Positions 6,560 through 14,830 of a DNA stretch of 22,569 nt are shown here, piece after piece; the first letter of the stretch is position 1; each line of letters starts with the position of its first letter. The notes under the pieces are model-generated. The model was not told the DNA's origin, did not search any database, and saw only the letters and a program-made list of their open reading frames with translations. This DNA comes from Candidatus Nealsoniibacteriota bacterium (GTDB lineage Bacteria > Patescibacteriota > Minisyncoccia > Minisyncoccales > PWPS01): NCBI GenBank assembly GCA_003554915.1, contig PWHM01000056.1, positions 1-22,569 of the forward strand, read 5' to 3'. The position numbers and the translations under genes are program-made.

Positions 6560-8488
6560 TTAGACATCGACGTTGTTGGCGTCTTTGGCGTGGGTTCTGA
6601 TAAAGCTCTTTCTCGGAGCCACCTCTTTGCCCATAAGCGCATCGAATATTCGGTCCGCTTCTTTGGCGTCGTCTATGGTAACTCGCAGAAGGACCCGGTT
6701 TTTCGGATTCATCGTCGTTTCCCAGAGCTGTTCGGGATTCATTTCACCCAAACCTTTGTATCTTTGAATGTCTATGTTCGTCTTTCCTTTTTCTTCCTTC
6801 AAATGTTTCAGAATCTCGCCCTTGTCCTCTTCCGTATATGCGTATTCGGTCTTTTTACCCGCCTTTATCTTATACAAAGGAGGTTGGGCGATGTAGACGT
6901 AGCCGTTTTCTATGAGCGGCTGGAAATACCTGTAAAAAAGCGTCAAGAGAAGGGTTCTGATATGATTGCCGTCAAAATCGGCGTCACACATAATTATTAT
7001 CCTTTGGTACCTGAGATTTTCTATATCAAAATCCTCCCCTATCGCCGTACCGAGAGCGACAACCAGATGCTTGATCTCTTTTGAGGAAAGGATTCTGTTC
7101 AATCTGTACCTTTCAACGTTCAATACCTTTCCCTTGAGTGGTAATATAGCTTGAAATCTTCTGTCCCTGGCTCCCTTACAACTACCTCCGGCCGACTCAC
7201 CCTCAACAATGTAGAGCTCCGACTCTTCCGGATTTCTGCTGGTACAATCGGCCAGCTTACCGGGCAAGGAAAGCCCGTCCAGGGCTCCCTTTCTCAAAAC
7301 GGTATCTCTCACCTTTTTGGCCGCCTTTCTGGCCTTGGCCGAAAGAATACATTTTTCAATAATCGCCTTGGCGTCCTTGGGGTTCCTCTCCAAAAAGTCC
7401 AAAATAGCGTCGGAAGTGAAGGTTTCAACGGCCGTCCTGGCTTCCGAATTGCCCAGCTTGGTTTTGGTTTGCCCTTCGAATTGGGGGTCTTTTATCTTTA
7501 CCGATACTACACTCGTCAGGCCTTCCCGGATATCGACCCCTCTCAAGTTATCATCGTTTTCTCCCAAAATGTTGTTGTTTCGGGCATATTTATTTACCGT
7601 CTTGGTCAACGCGGACCGGAAACCGGTTAAGTGATAACCGCCCTCCTTGGTATTTATGTTGTTGGCAAAACTTTCTTCGTAAAGCTCGTATTCGTCGGTG
7701 TACCGTAAGGCCGCTTCTACAATGATTTCTTCGGATTTTCCGCTGCAATAAAATATATTCGGATGGGTCGGTTTGGCATCCTTGGTTAAATGCTTAACAT
7801 ATGACTTAACTCCTCCTTCGAAATAGAAGGTGTAGGGCTTTTCGAACTCTCCCCTGGCGTCGGTAAAGGTTATCTTTATTCCCTTGGTTAAATAAGCCTG
7901 CTGTCTGAGGTGATCTTTTATTTTCTTGGGATCGAACTTGACCTCGTCGAATATTTCCGGATCGGGCTTGAAGGTTATCGTCGTCCCGGTTCTTTCGGTT
8001 TTACCCTCCTTTTTTATCTTCGTGGTCGGTTCTCCCTTGGCGAACTCTTGAACGTAAACATTGCCGTCCCTGTGGACCTCGGCTTTCAGATAATCGGAAA
8101 GAGCACACACCACGGAGATACCGACTCCGTGCAATCCACCGGATACCTGATAGGCTTTGGAACCGAACTTGGCTCCGGCATGCAGGGTGGTAAGGACGGT
8201 CTCCAGGGCCGATTTTCCGGTATCTTTATGCTTATCGACCGGAATTCCCCTGCCGTCGTCGGAAACCCGAACCATGTCTTCCTTCAGAAGAGTCACACTT
8301 CCCTTGCTTCCGTAGTCACCCATAAATTCATCGATAAAGTTGTCGACTCCCTCCCAAATAAGGTGGTGAAGCCCTTCTTTACCGGTTGAACCAATGTACA
8401 TTCCTGGCCTCTTTCTAACCGGATCGAGTCCTTTTAGTACGCTTATGTCTTTTGCGTCATAGCTCGGTTTCTTTTTCTTTTTAGCCAT
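6560..8488 (-). CDS. gyrB: DNA gyrase subunit B (type IIA topoisomerase ATPase subunit)
   Basis: GyrB supplies the ATPase and TOPRIM parts of gyrase, which introduces negative supercoils. From the ATG at 8488 it is 642 residues, the short form without the extra domain of E. coli GyrB. The GHKL ATPase motifs are present: IWEGVDNFIDE, VSDDGRGIPVD, and YQVSGGLHGVGISVV. The TOPRIM motifs are YIVEGESAGGSCKGARDRR (catalytic Glu kept; the following Asp is Glu) and MCDADFDGNHIRTLLL. The C-terminus has RYKGLGEMNPEQLWETTMNP. ParE is an alternative name, since the two cannot be separated firmly here and no gyrA or parC is present. A TTG start at 8524 would overlap pheT and add a tail before the normal MAKKKKK start, so I reject it. 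Confidence 0.92.
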   Translation of the reverse strand: MAKKKKKPSYDAKDISVLKGLDPVRKRPGMYIGSTGKEGLHHLIWEGVDNFIDEFMGDYGSKGSVTLLKEDMVRVSDDGRGIPVDKHKDTGKSALETVLTTLHAGAKFGSKAYQVSGGLHGVGISVVCALSDYLKAEVHRDGNVYVQEFAKGEPTTKIKKEGKTERTGTTITFKPDPEIFDEVKFDPKKIKDHLRQQAYLTKGIKITFTDARGEFEKPYTFYFEGGVKSYVKHLTKDAKPTHPNIFYCSGKSEEIIVEAALRYTDEYELYEESFANNINTKEGGYHLTGFRSALTKTVNKYARNNNILGENDDNLRGVDIREGLTSVVSVKIKDPQFEGQTKTKLGNSEARTAVETFTSDAILDFLERNPKDAKAIIEKCILSAKARKAAKKVRDTVLRKGALDGLSLPGKLADCTSRNPEESELYIVEGESAGGSCKGARDRRFQAILPLKGKVLNVERYRLNRILSSKEIKHLVVALGTAIGEDFDIENLRYQRIIIMCDADFDGNHIRTLLLTLFYRYFQPLIENGYVYIAQPPLYKIKAGKKTEYAYTEEDKGEILKHLKEEKGKTNIDIQRYKGLGEMNPEQLWETTMNPKNRVLLRVTIDDAKEADRIFDALMGKEVAPRKSFIRTHAKDANNVDV

Positions 8489-8502
8489 TTTTTTTATATT
8501 AG

Positions 8503-10491
8503 TTATTTCTTTCTCACCTCCCAACCCGATTTTTTTTCCAAGGTCGAGATTATTTTTTCTAATAATTCGTTTATCTCTTCTTTCGAAAGCGTTTTGTCTT
8601 CCGCTTGAAAGAAGAGTCTTATTCCGAAATTCTTCTTCTCCTCCGGAATTTTTTCACCTTCGTAAAGATCGAATAGATCGACGTCGACGAGCAGTTCTCC
8701 ACCCGCGTTCTCCGCTACGCTTACGAATTCTTCGTAATTTATCCGTTTGGGAACCAGGGCGGACAAATCCCTGACCGCCGTCGGGAATCTGGAAATTCTT
8801 TCGTACTGTTTTTTCTCGGAGGCCAAAGCGGCCAACTGATCCATGTCAATTTGAAAAAGAAAAATTTGGCTTTCAATTTTCATCCCTTTTAAGAAATCTT
8901 TTGAAATTTTACCGACAAGACCGACGGTTTCTTGCTTTACTTTAATTTCAGCCAGTTCCGGGCTCCAAAAACTCTTTTTATTTTTAATCGTTTTATAACT
9001 GGCTTTCCCGACTCCCAGTCTTTCCAATAAAACGTCCATGTCCCCTTTCAAATCCCTGAAATCGGTTGTTTTCAAGCCGGAAAGTTTCCTTTTTTCTTCG
9101 TTTTCTTTTCCGAAAACTTTTCCAATTTCAAAAATATTAATGTTTCTGAATTTCTTTTCATTATCTTTAACATTTTTTATAAGCCCGGGGATTAGACTCG
9201 GTCTTAAAAATTGATACTCTTTACTGACCGGGTTTTCCATTTCTATCAGATTATCGTTGAATCCGAATAGCTTTTTCGTTTTTACGTTTATGAAAGAGTA
9301 ATTGTAAACCTCGTTGTAACCCAAAGATTTAAACACGTCCCGCGCTCTGTCTTCCCAGAAAATATCATAATTGGTCTCCGGTCCGGTTAGAGCCGCTCTG
9401 GGAACTTTCGGATCAATGTTTTCGTATCCGTAAACTCTTCCCACCTCTTCAATCAGGTCTTCTTCCAATTGTAAATCATTTCTCCCGGTCGGTACGGTTA
9501 CTTTGACGGAATCGTTTTCCACTTTCGGATTAAGTCTCAGTCTTTTCAGAATTGATTTTACCCGTGCCTTGTCAATATCGGTTCCCAAGACACTTTTTAA
9601 ATTGGAAAGCGAAAGCTTAAGCTTTCCGGGTTTTCTTTTTTGCGGATAAAAATCGACTCTCCCGACCGTTTTTCCTCCGGCATATTCTTCAAATAATTGA
9701 GCTGCTCTTTTCGAGGCCTTCTCGGCCAATTCCGGATCAAGACCCTGCTCGAAACGAGCGGAAGCGTCGGTTCTCAATTTCAATTTTTTGGAAGTTCTTC
9801 TGATGGTCTTCGCTTCAAAGTTGGCGGCTTCAAGGTATATTAAAGAGGTTTCCTCTTCCACTTCCGAGCCTTTTCCTCCCTTGATTCCGGCTATGCCGAT
9901 CGGCTTTTCCTCGTCGGCGATAACCAAAACGGATTCATCAAGCTTGTATTTGTCATCGTCCAAAGTTTCTATCTTTTCTCCGGGCTCGGCATTTCTGACT
10001 ATAATTTTATCTTCAGCTATTTTTTCACCATCAAAACTGTGCAGGGGCTGACCCATCTCCAGCATTACGTAATTGGTGATATCAACTATATTGTTTACCG
10101 ACTGAAGTCCACAAATTTCAAGTCTTTTTTTTATGAATTCCGGAGTTTCGCCTACCTTTATCCCGTCAATCACTCTTAAAACGTAACGGGGACAAAGGTG
10201 ATTGTTTTCAACTTCGACCTTCACTGATTCCAAGTCTCCGTCGTCCGACTCAATTTCGGGAAAATTCACCTTTTTTTCAAGTATCACCGCTATCTCTCCG
10301 GCCACTCCCAGGTGCGAGAAACAATCCGAAGCCCTGCTCGGCAAAATGTCGATATCAAGTAAAAAATCATCACCTTTCTTTTCTACGCCTTCCACTTCAA
10401 AAAAATGCATCATCAGCTTTTCGGCCAACTTTTCCGGTTGGGGTAAATCTTCTTTAAAAAATGAATTTAGCCAGTTATAAGAAAATTTCAT
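8503..10491 (-). CDS. pheT: Phenylalanyl-tRNA synthetase beta subunit, short form
   Basis: PheT pairs with PheS in the (alpha-beta)2 enzyme that charges tRNA(Phe). The protein is 662 residues, compared with about 795 in E. coli. The N-terminal segment (KFSYNWLNSFF, then FFEVEGVEKKGDDFLLDIDI) runs straight into the B3/B4 core (ILPSRASDCFSHLGVAGEIA, VNNIVDITNYVMLEMGQPLH), so the EMAP/OB-like tRNA-binding domain normally inserted near residue 40 is absent. The B5 domain (TVPTGRNDLQLEEDLIEEVG) and a catalytic-like module follow, and a C-terminal FDX-ACB anticodon-binding domain starts at about RFPTAVRDLSALV. It begins 24 nt after pheS. Confidence 0.96.
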   Translation of the reverse strand: MKFSYNWLNSFFKEDLPQPEKLAEKLMMHFFEVEGVEKKGDDFLLDIDILPSRASDCFSHLGVAGEIAVILEKKVNFPEIESDDGDLESVKVEVENNHLCPRYVLRVIDGIKVGETPEFIKKRLEICGLQSVNNIVDITNYVMLEMGQPLHSFDGEKIAEDKIIVRNAEPGEKIETLDDDKYKLDESVLVIADEEKPIGIAGIKGGKGSEVEEETSLIYLEAANFEAKTIRRTSKKLKLRTDASARFEQGLDPELAEKASKRAAQLFEEYAGGKTVGRVDFYPQKRKPGKLKLSLSNLKSVLGTDIDKARVKSILKRLRLNPKVENDSVKVTVPTGRNDLQLEEDLIEEVGRVYGYENIDPKVPRAALTGPETNYDIFWEDRARDVFKSLGYNEVYNYSFINVKTKKLFGFNDNLIEMENPVSKEYQFLRPSLIPGLIKNVKDNEKKFRNINIFEIGKVFGKENEEKRKLSGLKTTDFRDLKGDMDVLLERLGVGKASYKTIKNKKSFWSPELAEIKVKQETVGLVGKISKDFLKGMKIESQIFLFQIDMDQLAALASEKKQYERISRFPTAVRDLSALVPKRINYEEFVSVAENAGGELLVDVDLFDLYEGEKIPEEKKNFGIRLFFQAEDKTLSKEEINELLEKIISTLEKKSGWEVRKK

Positions 10492-10515
10492 AAATGCAAT
10501 AAATTCGGCAATTTA

Positions 10516-11547
10516 TCAGAATTGATTTAAAAATCTGAGATCACCACTGTAGAAAAGTCGAACATCCTCAATTCCGTATTTTATCATCGCCATCCGGTCG
10601 ATTCCCATGCCAAAAGCAAAACCTTGCCAATTTTTGGGATTCAGGCCGGAATTCTTAAGTACGTTCGGATGAACCATGCCCGCTCCCAGAACCTCTATCC
10701 AGCCCGTTTGCGAGCAAACCGAACAGCCCTCTTGATTGCAGACCGTACAACTCATATCCACCTCGAAAGAAGGTTCGGTAAAAGGAAAAAAGGACGGTCT
10801 CAATCTAACATCCACATCTCCCGTGAAAAATTTATCAATGAGAGAGGTGATCACCGCCTTGAAATTGGCTACGGATATCTCCCTATCCACCATCAACCCC
10901 TCCAGCTGGTAAAAATTAATTTCATGAGAGGCGTCGGTCGTCTCATTTCTGTAAACTCTTCCCGGCACCACTATTTTAACCGGAGGTTGATTTTTCTCCA
11001 TATACCTGATTTGAACCGGAGAAGTGTGAGTTCTCATCAAAAGTCTTTCTTCGGAAGGCAAATCTTCTTCTTGCTTTATGAATAAAGTGTCCTGCATATC
11101 TCTGGCCGGATGCTCTTTGGGAAAGTTCAAAGCGTCAAAATTGTACCAAGAATTTTCAATGTCGGGACCTCTGACCACCGAAAAGCCCATTCCCTCGAAA
11201 ATGTTGCATAGAGACCTTAAAACCGAAGTTAACGGATGAATATGGCCCAACCCGGTCTCTTTTCCGGGCAGAGTAACGTCGAAAGATCTTTTCATCTCTT
11301 TTTTTGCACTTTCTCGAAGCTCTTTTTGCTTTCTTTCAATACCTTTTCCCAATCTGTTTTTCAAGCTATTCGCTTTTTTTCCCAAATCAGCCCTCTTTTT
11401 TTCCGGAGCTTTGCTTATCGATTTAAAAACTTCGGAGACCTTTCCTCCGTTTCCCAAGTACTTTTTTTCAAATTTTTTGACCTCGTCGAGCGAATCCAGT
11501 TTTTCAAGCTCGGAGAGTGCCTTTTTTTCTATCTTTTCTATATCCAT
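10516..11547 (-). CDS. pheS: Phenylalanyl-tRNA synthetase alpha subunit
   Basis: Catalytic class II subunit of 343 residues, full length. Residues 1-85 form the charged N-terminal coiled-coil tRNA arm. The core starts at GHIHPLTSVLRSLCNIFEGM, has motif 2 in GRVYRNETTDASHEINFYQ (196-214) and motif 3 in GFAFGMGIDRMAMIKYGI (309-326). Four cysteines (267, 270, 275, 278) form a CxxC...CxxC group seen in many PheS proteins before TGWIEVLGAGMVHPNV. Its own promoter is at 11557-11585 and the predicted transcript starts about 3 nt before the ATG, so the message would be nearly leaderless. pheT follows after 24 nt. Confidence 0.97.
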   Translation of the reverse strand: MDIEKIEKKALSELEKLDSLDEVKKFEKKYLGNGGKVSEVFKSISKAPEKKRADLGKKANSLKNRLGKGIERKQKELRESAKKEMKRSFDVTLPGKETGLGHIHPLTSVLRSLCNIFEGMGFSVVRGPDIENSWYNFDALNFPKEHPARDMQDTLFIKQEEDLPSEERLLMRTHTSPVQIRYMEKNQPPVKIVVPGRVYRNETTDASHEINFYQLEGLMVDREISVANFKAVITSLIDKFFTGDVDVRLRPSFFPFTEPSFEVDMSCTVCNQEGCSVCSQTGWIEVLGAGMVHPNVLKNSGLNPKNWQGFAFGMGIDRMAMIKYGIEDVRLFYSGDLRFLNQF

Positions 11548-11556
11548 TGTACTCTC

Positions 11557-11585
11557 ATTTTACCTTAAATTAAGAAAAATAGCAA
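11557..11585 (-). promoter_or_regulatory. Sigma70-type promoter for pheS-pheT
   Basis: On the minus strand: -35 box TTGCTA (11585-11580), 17-nt spacer, -10 box TAAAAT (11562-11557). The expected transcription start is near 11550, only about 3 nt before the pheS ATG at 11547, implying leaderless or near-leaderless translation. It directly follows the terminator of the upstream cohesin gene. Confidence 0.65.
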
Positions 11586-11587
11586 AT

Positions 11588-11614
11588 AAAAAAACCTTTC
11601 TGTTCGAAGGTTTT
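11588..11614 (-). terminator. Intrinsic terminator after the cohesin operon
   Basis: Perfect 8-bp stem AAAACCTT/AAGGTTTT (11607-11614 with 11591-11598), 8-nt loop, then a run of seven T on the minus strand. It lies 46 nt after the stop of the long cohesin gene and just before the pheS promoter, cleanly separating the surface locus from the housekeeping genes. Confidence 0.82.
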
Positions 11615-11660
11615 GACAGCCAAATAGCAAAAGAGCCAACAACTCTTTTCTTTGCTTTTT

Positions 11661-13826
11661 TTACTCCAAAGCTTTTACTTTTTTCTTCAAATCTTTTGCC
11701 TTGCTCATTATCTCCTGATAATCTCTTTTAACTTTTCTTTTTTTTCTTAATATTTCCTCAATTCTTTCTCTTGCCTTCCTCTCTTTTTGCTCCCATTGCC
11801 TTCTTTTTTCTTCCAGATCCCATCTTCTTTTTGCGACCCTTCTCTTTCCTTTCGAATCCAGGATAGCTTTTTCTTCATCTTCTATTCCTGTCTTCTCCCT
11901 TTTGATTTCTTTAAAATTTTCAATCACCTCCCTCAAAGCTTCTCGAGCCTTCCTCTCTTTTTGTAAAATATCTTCCTTTTTAGCTTCGAGAACTTTCTTC
12001 TGTCGAGTTATCTCTTCCGTCTCGTCTTCCAGTTTATTAATCTCCCTCCGATCGATTGAAAATTTATCCTTCTCCTTTTTTATCTCTTTACTACCCTCTT
12101 CAATTTCACCGAATTCCGTTTCTAATTCACTCTCTATTTCTCGAAGTTTGGTTAATATCTCCTTCTTTTCTTTCATCTTTTCCTCTCTTGTTCTCTTTTT
12201 CCCTTCTTCAGTTCTATTTTTTCGACTTGAATAATTTTTCACTGATTTCAAAAGCTTTTTCAAGTCCTTGCGCGCTTTTTTCTCAGATTCGATCTTTTCA
12301 TCCAATCTTTTTATCTCCTTTCCTATCCTCGCTTCCAGGTCCGGATCGGAAACCTTCTCCCTTTTACGTCTTTTCCACCAAAGAATAAGAAGTATGAGTG
12401 CAACGAGTAAAATAATCAAAACCATAACGGCGTAATGGATAGCTACTTCGCCTATGTAAAAAACATACGGAGAAGCGACACGCATTTCAATCGCTTCCGA
12501 CTTTTCACTGCGAACTTCCCCTTCGTTTTCCGCTACCGCCCACACCTTGTAATGTCCCACTTCGAAAAGGTCGGGATGGACAAGTTCAAACTCCCCCCTT
12601 CCGTCAGCCTTCACCGCTTTCACAACCGGCTCTTCCCCTTCTTCTTGGGTCCAAATCTCTATCTTTCGGAACGGTTCGGTAATTCCCGCAAAAGTGGGTC
12701 TCTCTTCAGTGGTCAGTTTGTCCGGATAAGAAACGATCTCGGGTGTCGCGACGGGGTCTATATCGAAAGTGGCTTCTTCTTCCGCATAGTTCCCCGCGAA
12801 ATCCACGGCGTGAGCGCGCAATTCATACTCACCGGGTCCAAGATGGGGCGTGACGTAAACTCCCGTCTCGTCGTCTTGCCGGTCATCCTGCCTTTCATCG
12901 TTTATCCATATTTCATAGTGACTAATTCCGGAAGTTTCGTCTTCCGCGTCAAATTCAAACGATGCCCGGGATTCGGTGAGGTCCTCACGAGGAATTTCCG
13001 TAATGGTAAAGTATTCGGGTGGTTCGGTGTCAATTTGAACTCCGAAATGGCTCACCTGTCCCCATCCGGCTTCATTTCGAAACTGAGCGGAAAAGTGCCA
13101 TACCCCGTCCGCTAAATCCTCCAACTGACGCTCGGAAATCGGTGGTTCATATAAAACGGTGGGGACCACTTTCTCTCTACTTATGGATAAACGCACCGCC
13201 GTTACCCTCTCGGGCACGTTCCATTCGAATCGAGGAGAATTATCCGCATACCACTTATCCGAATCGGGATGGCTTGCGGAAGAAATAACGGGTGCATTAG
13301 GTAAATCGACTACTACGGGAGGATCGGGTTCGGGATCGGGTTCGACAAGATTATAAATGCCACCCTCCATATTCCCCAAAATATCCGTACCCATACCGTC
13401 CGCCTTGGTGGCTGTTCCGGAAATGAAACTCACTTCGGCCTTACCGCTTCTCTCCGCTTTGAAAGTGACGCTGATCAGGGTTTTTGATGATCCGGAAAAT
13501 TCTTGGGGAGTACCGCCGCTGAAAGTGACACTGCCGGTTTGATTGTCATAAGTCGGTTCGACTACCCATAAATTTATATGGGGGCCCTTGGATACTTCCC
13601 TGACTTGCAAAAACTGCGGATTGAAGTTCAATTCGGTTTCAACAGCGTTGATATCGGCCCCGCCCGTATCTGCCCGGACGTCCACATTTATCCGGGACCC
13701 CACTTGATAGGTACCGCTGGAAGGCGTTAAAAAAAGTTCGGCCTCTTGAGCATTAATTGAAAAAGGAACTACTAAAAAAAACAAAAACAGAAGCGGGGTA
13801 AAATTTTTTATTTTATAAAAACTCAT
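11661..13826 (-). CDS. Membrane-anchored cohesin-domain protein with long cytoplasmic coiled coil
   Basis: A 721-residue type I membrane protein. A signal peptide (about 1-26, ending INAQ) precedes a cohesin-type beta-sandwich (about 28-161; INAVETELNFNP, LWVVEP, GSVTFSGGTP), a proline-rich linker (EPDPEPDPP), and three Ig/FN3-like domains (about 176-267, 268-357, 358-450). The first of these opens SHPDSDKWYADNSPRFEW, a form I associate with Parcubacteria cohesin proteins. One transmembrane helix (461-483) is followed by WWKRRKREK, which marks the cytoplasmic side, and about 235 residues very rich in Lys, Glu and Arg, predicted as coiled coil. The cohesin should bind the dockerin protein encoded two genes upstream. 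The tail could link the receptor to an internal scaffold or membrane organiser; that is inference. It starts 34 nt after the shorter cohesin gene. Confidence 0.88.
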   Translation of the reverse strand: MSFYKIKNFTPLLFLFFLVVPFSINAQEAELFLTPSSGTYQVGSRINVDVRADTGGADINAVETELNFNPQFLQVREVSKGPHINLWVVEPTYDNQTGSVTFSGGTPQEFSGSSKTLISVTFKAERSGKAEVSFISGTATKADGMGTDILGNMEGGIYNLVEPDPEPDPPVVVDLPNAPVISSASHPDSDKWYADNSPRFEWNVPERVTAVRLSISREKVVPTVLYEPPISERQLEDLADGVWHFSAQFRNEAGWGQVSHFGVQIDTEPPEYFTITEIPREDLTESRASFEFDAEDETSGISHYEIWINDERQDDRQDDETGVYVTPHLGPGEYELRAHAVDFAGNYAEEEATFDIDPVATPEIVSYPDKLTTEERPTFAGITEPFRKIEIWTQEEGEEPVVKAVKADGRGEFELVHPDLFEVGHYKVWAVAENEGEVRSEKSEAIEMRVASPYVFYIGEVAIHYAVMVLIILLVALILLILWWKRRKREKVSDPDLEARIGKEIKRLDEKIESEKKARKDLKKLLKSVKNYSSRKNRTEEGKKRTREEKMKEKKEILTKLREIESELETEFGEIEEGSKEIKKEKDKFSIDRREINKLEDETEEITRQKKVLEAKKEDILQKERKAREALREVIENFKEIKREKTGIEDEEKAILDSKGKRRVAKRRWDLEEKRRQWEQKERKARERIEEILRKKRKVKRDYQEIMSKAKDLKKKVKALE

Positions 13827-13860
13827 AAAAATTTATTTTTTCACAGCGGACGAAGTTACG

Positions 13861-14826
13861 TTACTCGGCTTTATTTTTCCGTTTTCTTTTTTCAATCAGT
13901 TTTAATCTTATTTTCCTCCAAGCTACATAAATAATAATTATCAATACTGCTCCCATTATAATCTTTATCGTCCTAATAGCAAAATCCGCAAAGCGTGTTT
14001 CGGGGCGAGGATCAAGCGTAGAAATCCGTCCGTTACCGGCCTTGTCTATGGCTTTGACATAAATTTTCTTAGTTAATTCTTGATCTTCCAAAATATAAGG
14101 GCTGTCGACTTTTCGCCAAGGACCGTCCCCCTCCTTAACCTCGTAATAATCAAGTCCGGTTTGCTTGTCCGTAGTAGAAAAAACGATAAAATATTTACCC
14201 TCGAAAAAATCCGGATTTTGACTCAATTTTACATCGAAAGGTTCCGGCAAAGTGGTGTCCGCCTCCAGCTCTTTTTGCCACTCCTCAACCGCCTCCTCTC
14301 TTTTTTCTTCTATGATTTCCAGGGAAAGACCTTCCAAGTCCGGAACGATTTCCGTGGCTTGTCCGTCATGTAAAAAGGCGGCTGCCTCCGAGAAATCCAA
14401 TCGGGCGGATTCCCGAGCTTCGTCGTAAACCTCGAAAGTAATTCGGGCCAATGTGTGATCCTCTTCCTCCCGTGTGGGTAAAGCACCACAATAGCCGCCC
14501 GGAACTCCACCGGCGAAAGAAACTGCTCCCTCTTCGTTTATGGAAGAGATATCCCCTTCATCCGGAAAATCAACCCATAAGCTCAAAATGGAACTCCCTC
14601 TGCTGAAATCGACCATTTCCACAACATCGGAAGGAAAAGTAGTGGTAATTTCCACCGCGTTGATGCAAGAGTCTTCGTCGTATTCTTTGGCGATTTTTAT
14701 CTCCGCTACGAATTCATCCCCGGGATTATAGCCTTCTCGCTGAGCTTCCCAAAAAACCGTCATTCCCTCCACACGAGCGGGAATAATAAATAGTAAAGAT
14801 ATTAAAGTAAAGATTAGTAATTTCAT
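13861..14826 (-). CDS. Membrane-anchored cohesin-domain protein, short
   Basis: From the ATG at 14826 the product is 321 residues: signal peptide (about 1-20, ending ARVEG), cohesin-like domain (about 23-171), Ig-like domain (about 195-277, with STTDKQTGLDYYEV and YVKAIDKAGNG), transmembrane helix (about 286-302) and a short basic tail (RKIRLKLIEKRKRKNK). Its cohesin shares INAVE, LWV and the G-x-V-x-F-x-GG-x-P strand with the longer cohesin protein, and has two cysteines (Cys54, Cys113) that could form a disulfide. I prefer this start to the in-frame ATG at 14868, which would put 14 residues before the signal peptide and overlap the dockerin gene; the chosen ATG is 4 nt after the dockerin stop. 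Without the cytoplasmic coiled coil it looks like a simple anchor. Confidence 0.85.
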   Translation of the reverse strand: MKLLIFTLISLLFIIPARVEGMTVFWEAQREGYNPGDEFVAEIKIAKEYDEDSCINAVEITTTFPSDVVEMVDFSRGSSILSLWVDFPDEGDISSINEEGAVSFAGGVPGGYCGALPTREEEDHTLARITFEVYDEARESARLDFSEAAAFLHDGQATEIVPDLEGLSLEIIEEKREEAVEEWQKELEADTTLPEPFDVKLSQNPDFFEGKYFIVFSTTDKQTGLDYYEVKEGDGPWRKVDSPYILEDQELTKKIYVKAIDKAGNGRISTLDPRPETRFADFAIRTIKIIMGAVLIIIIYVAWRKIRLKLIEKRKRKNKAE

Positions 14827-14830
14827 AATT

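Noticed and set aside
12435..13115. Plus-strand frame of 226 codons
   Set aside because: Antisense to the Ig-like domains of the long cohesin protein. It shows no signal peptide, domain or promoter and is explained by codon bias on the coding strand.
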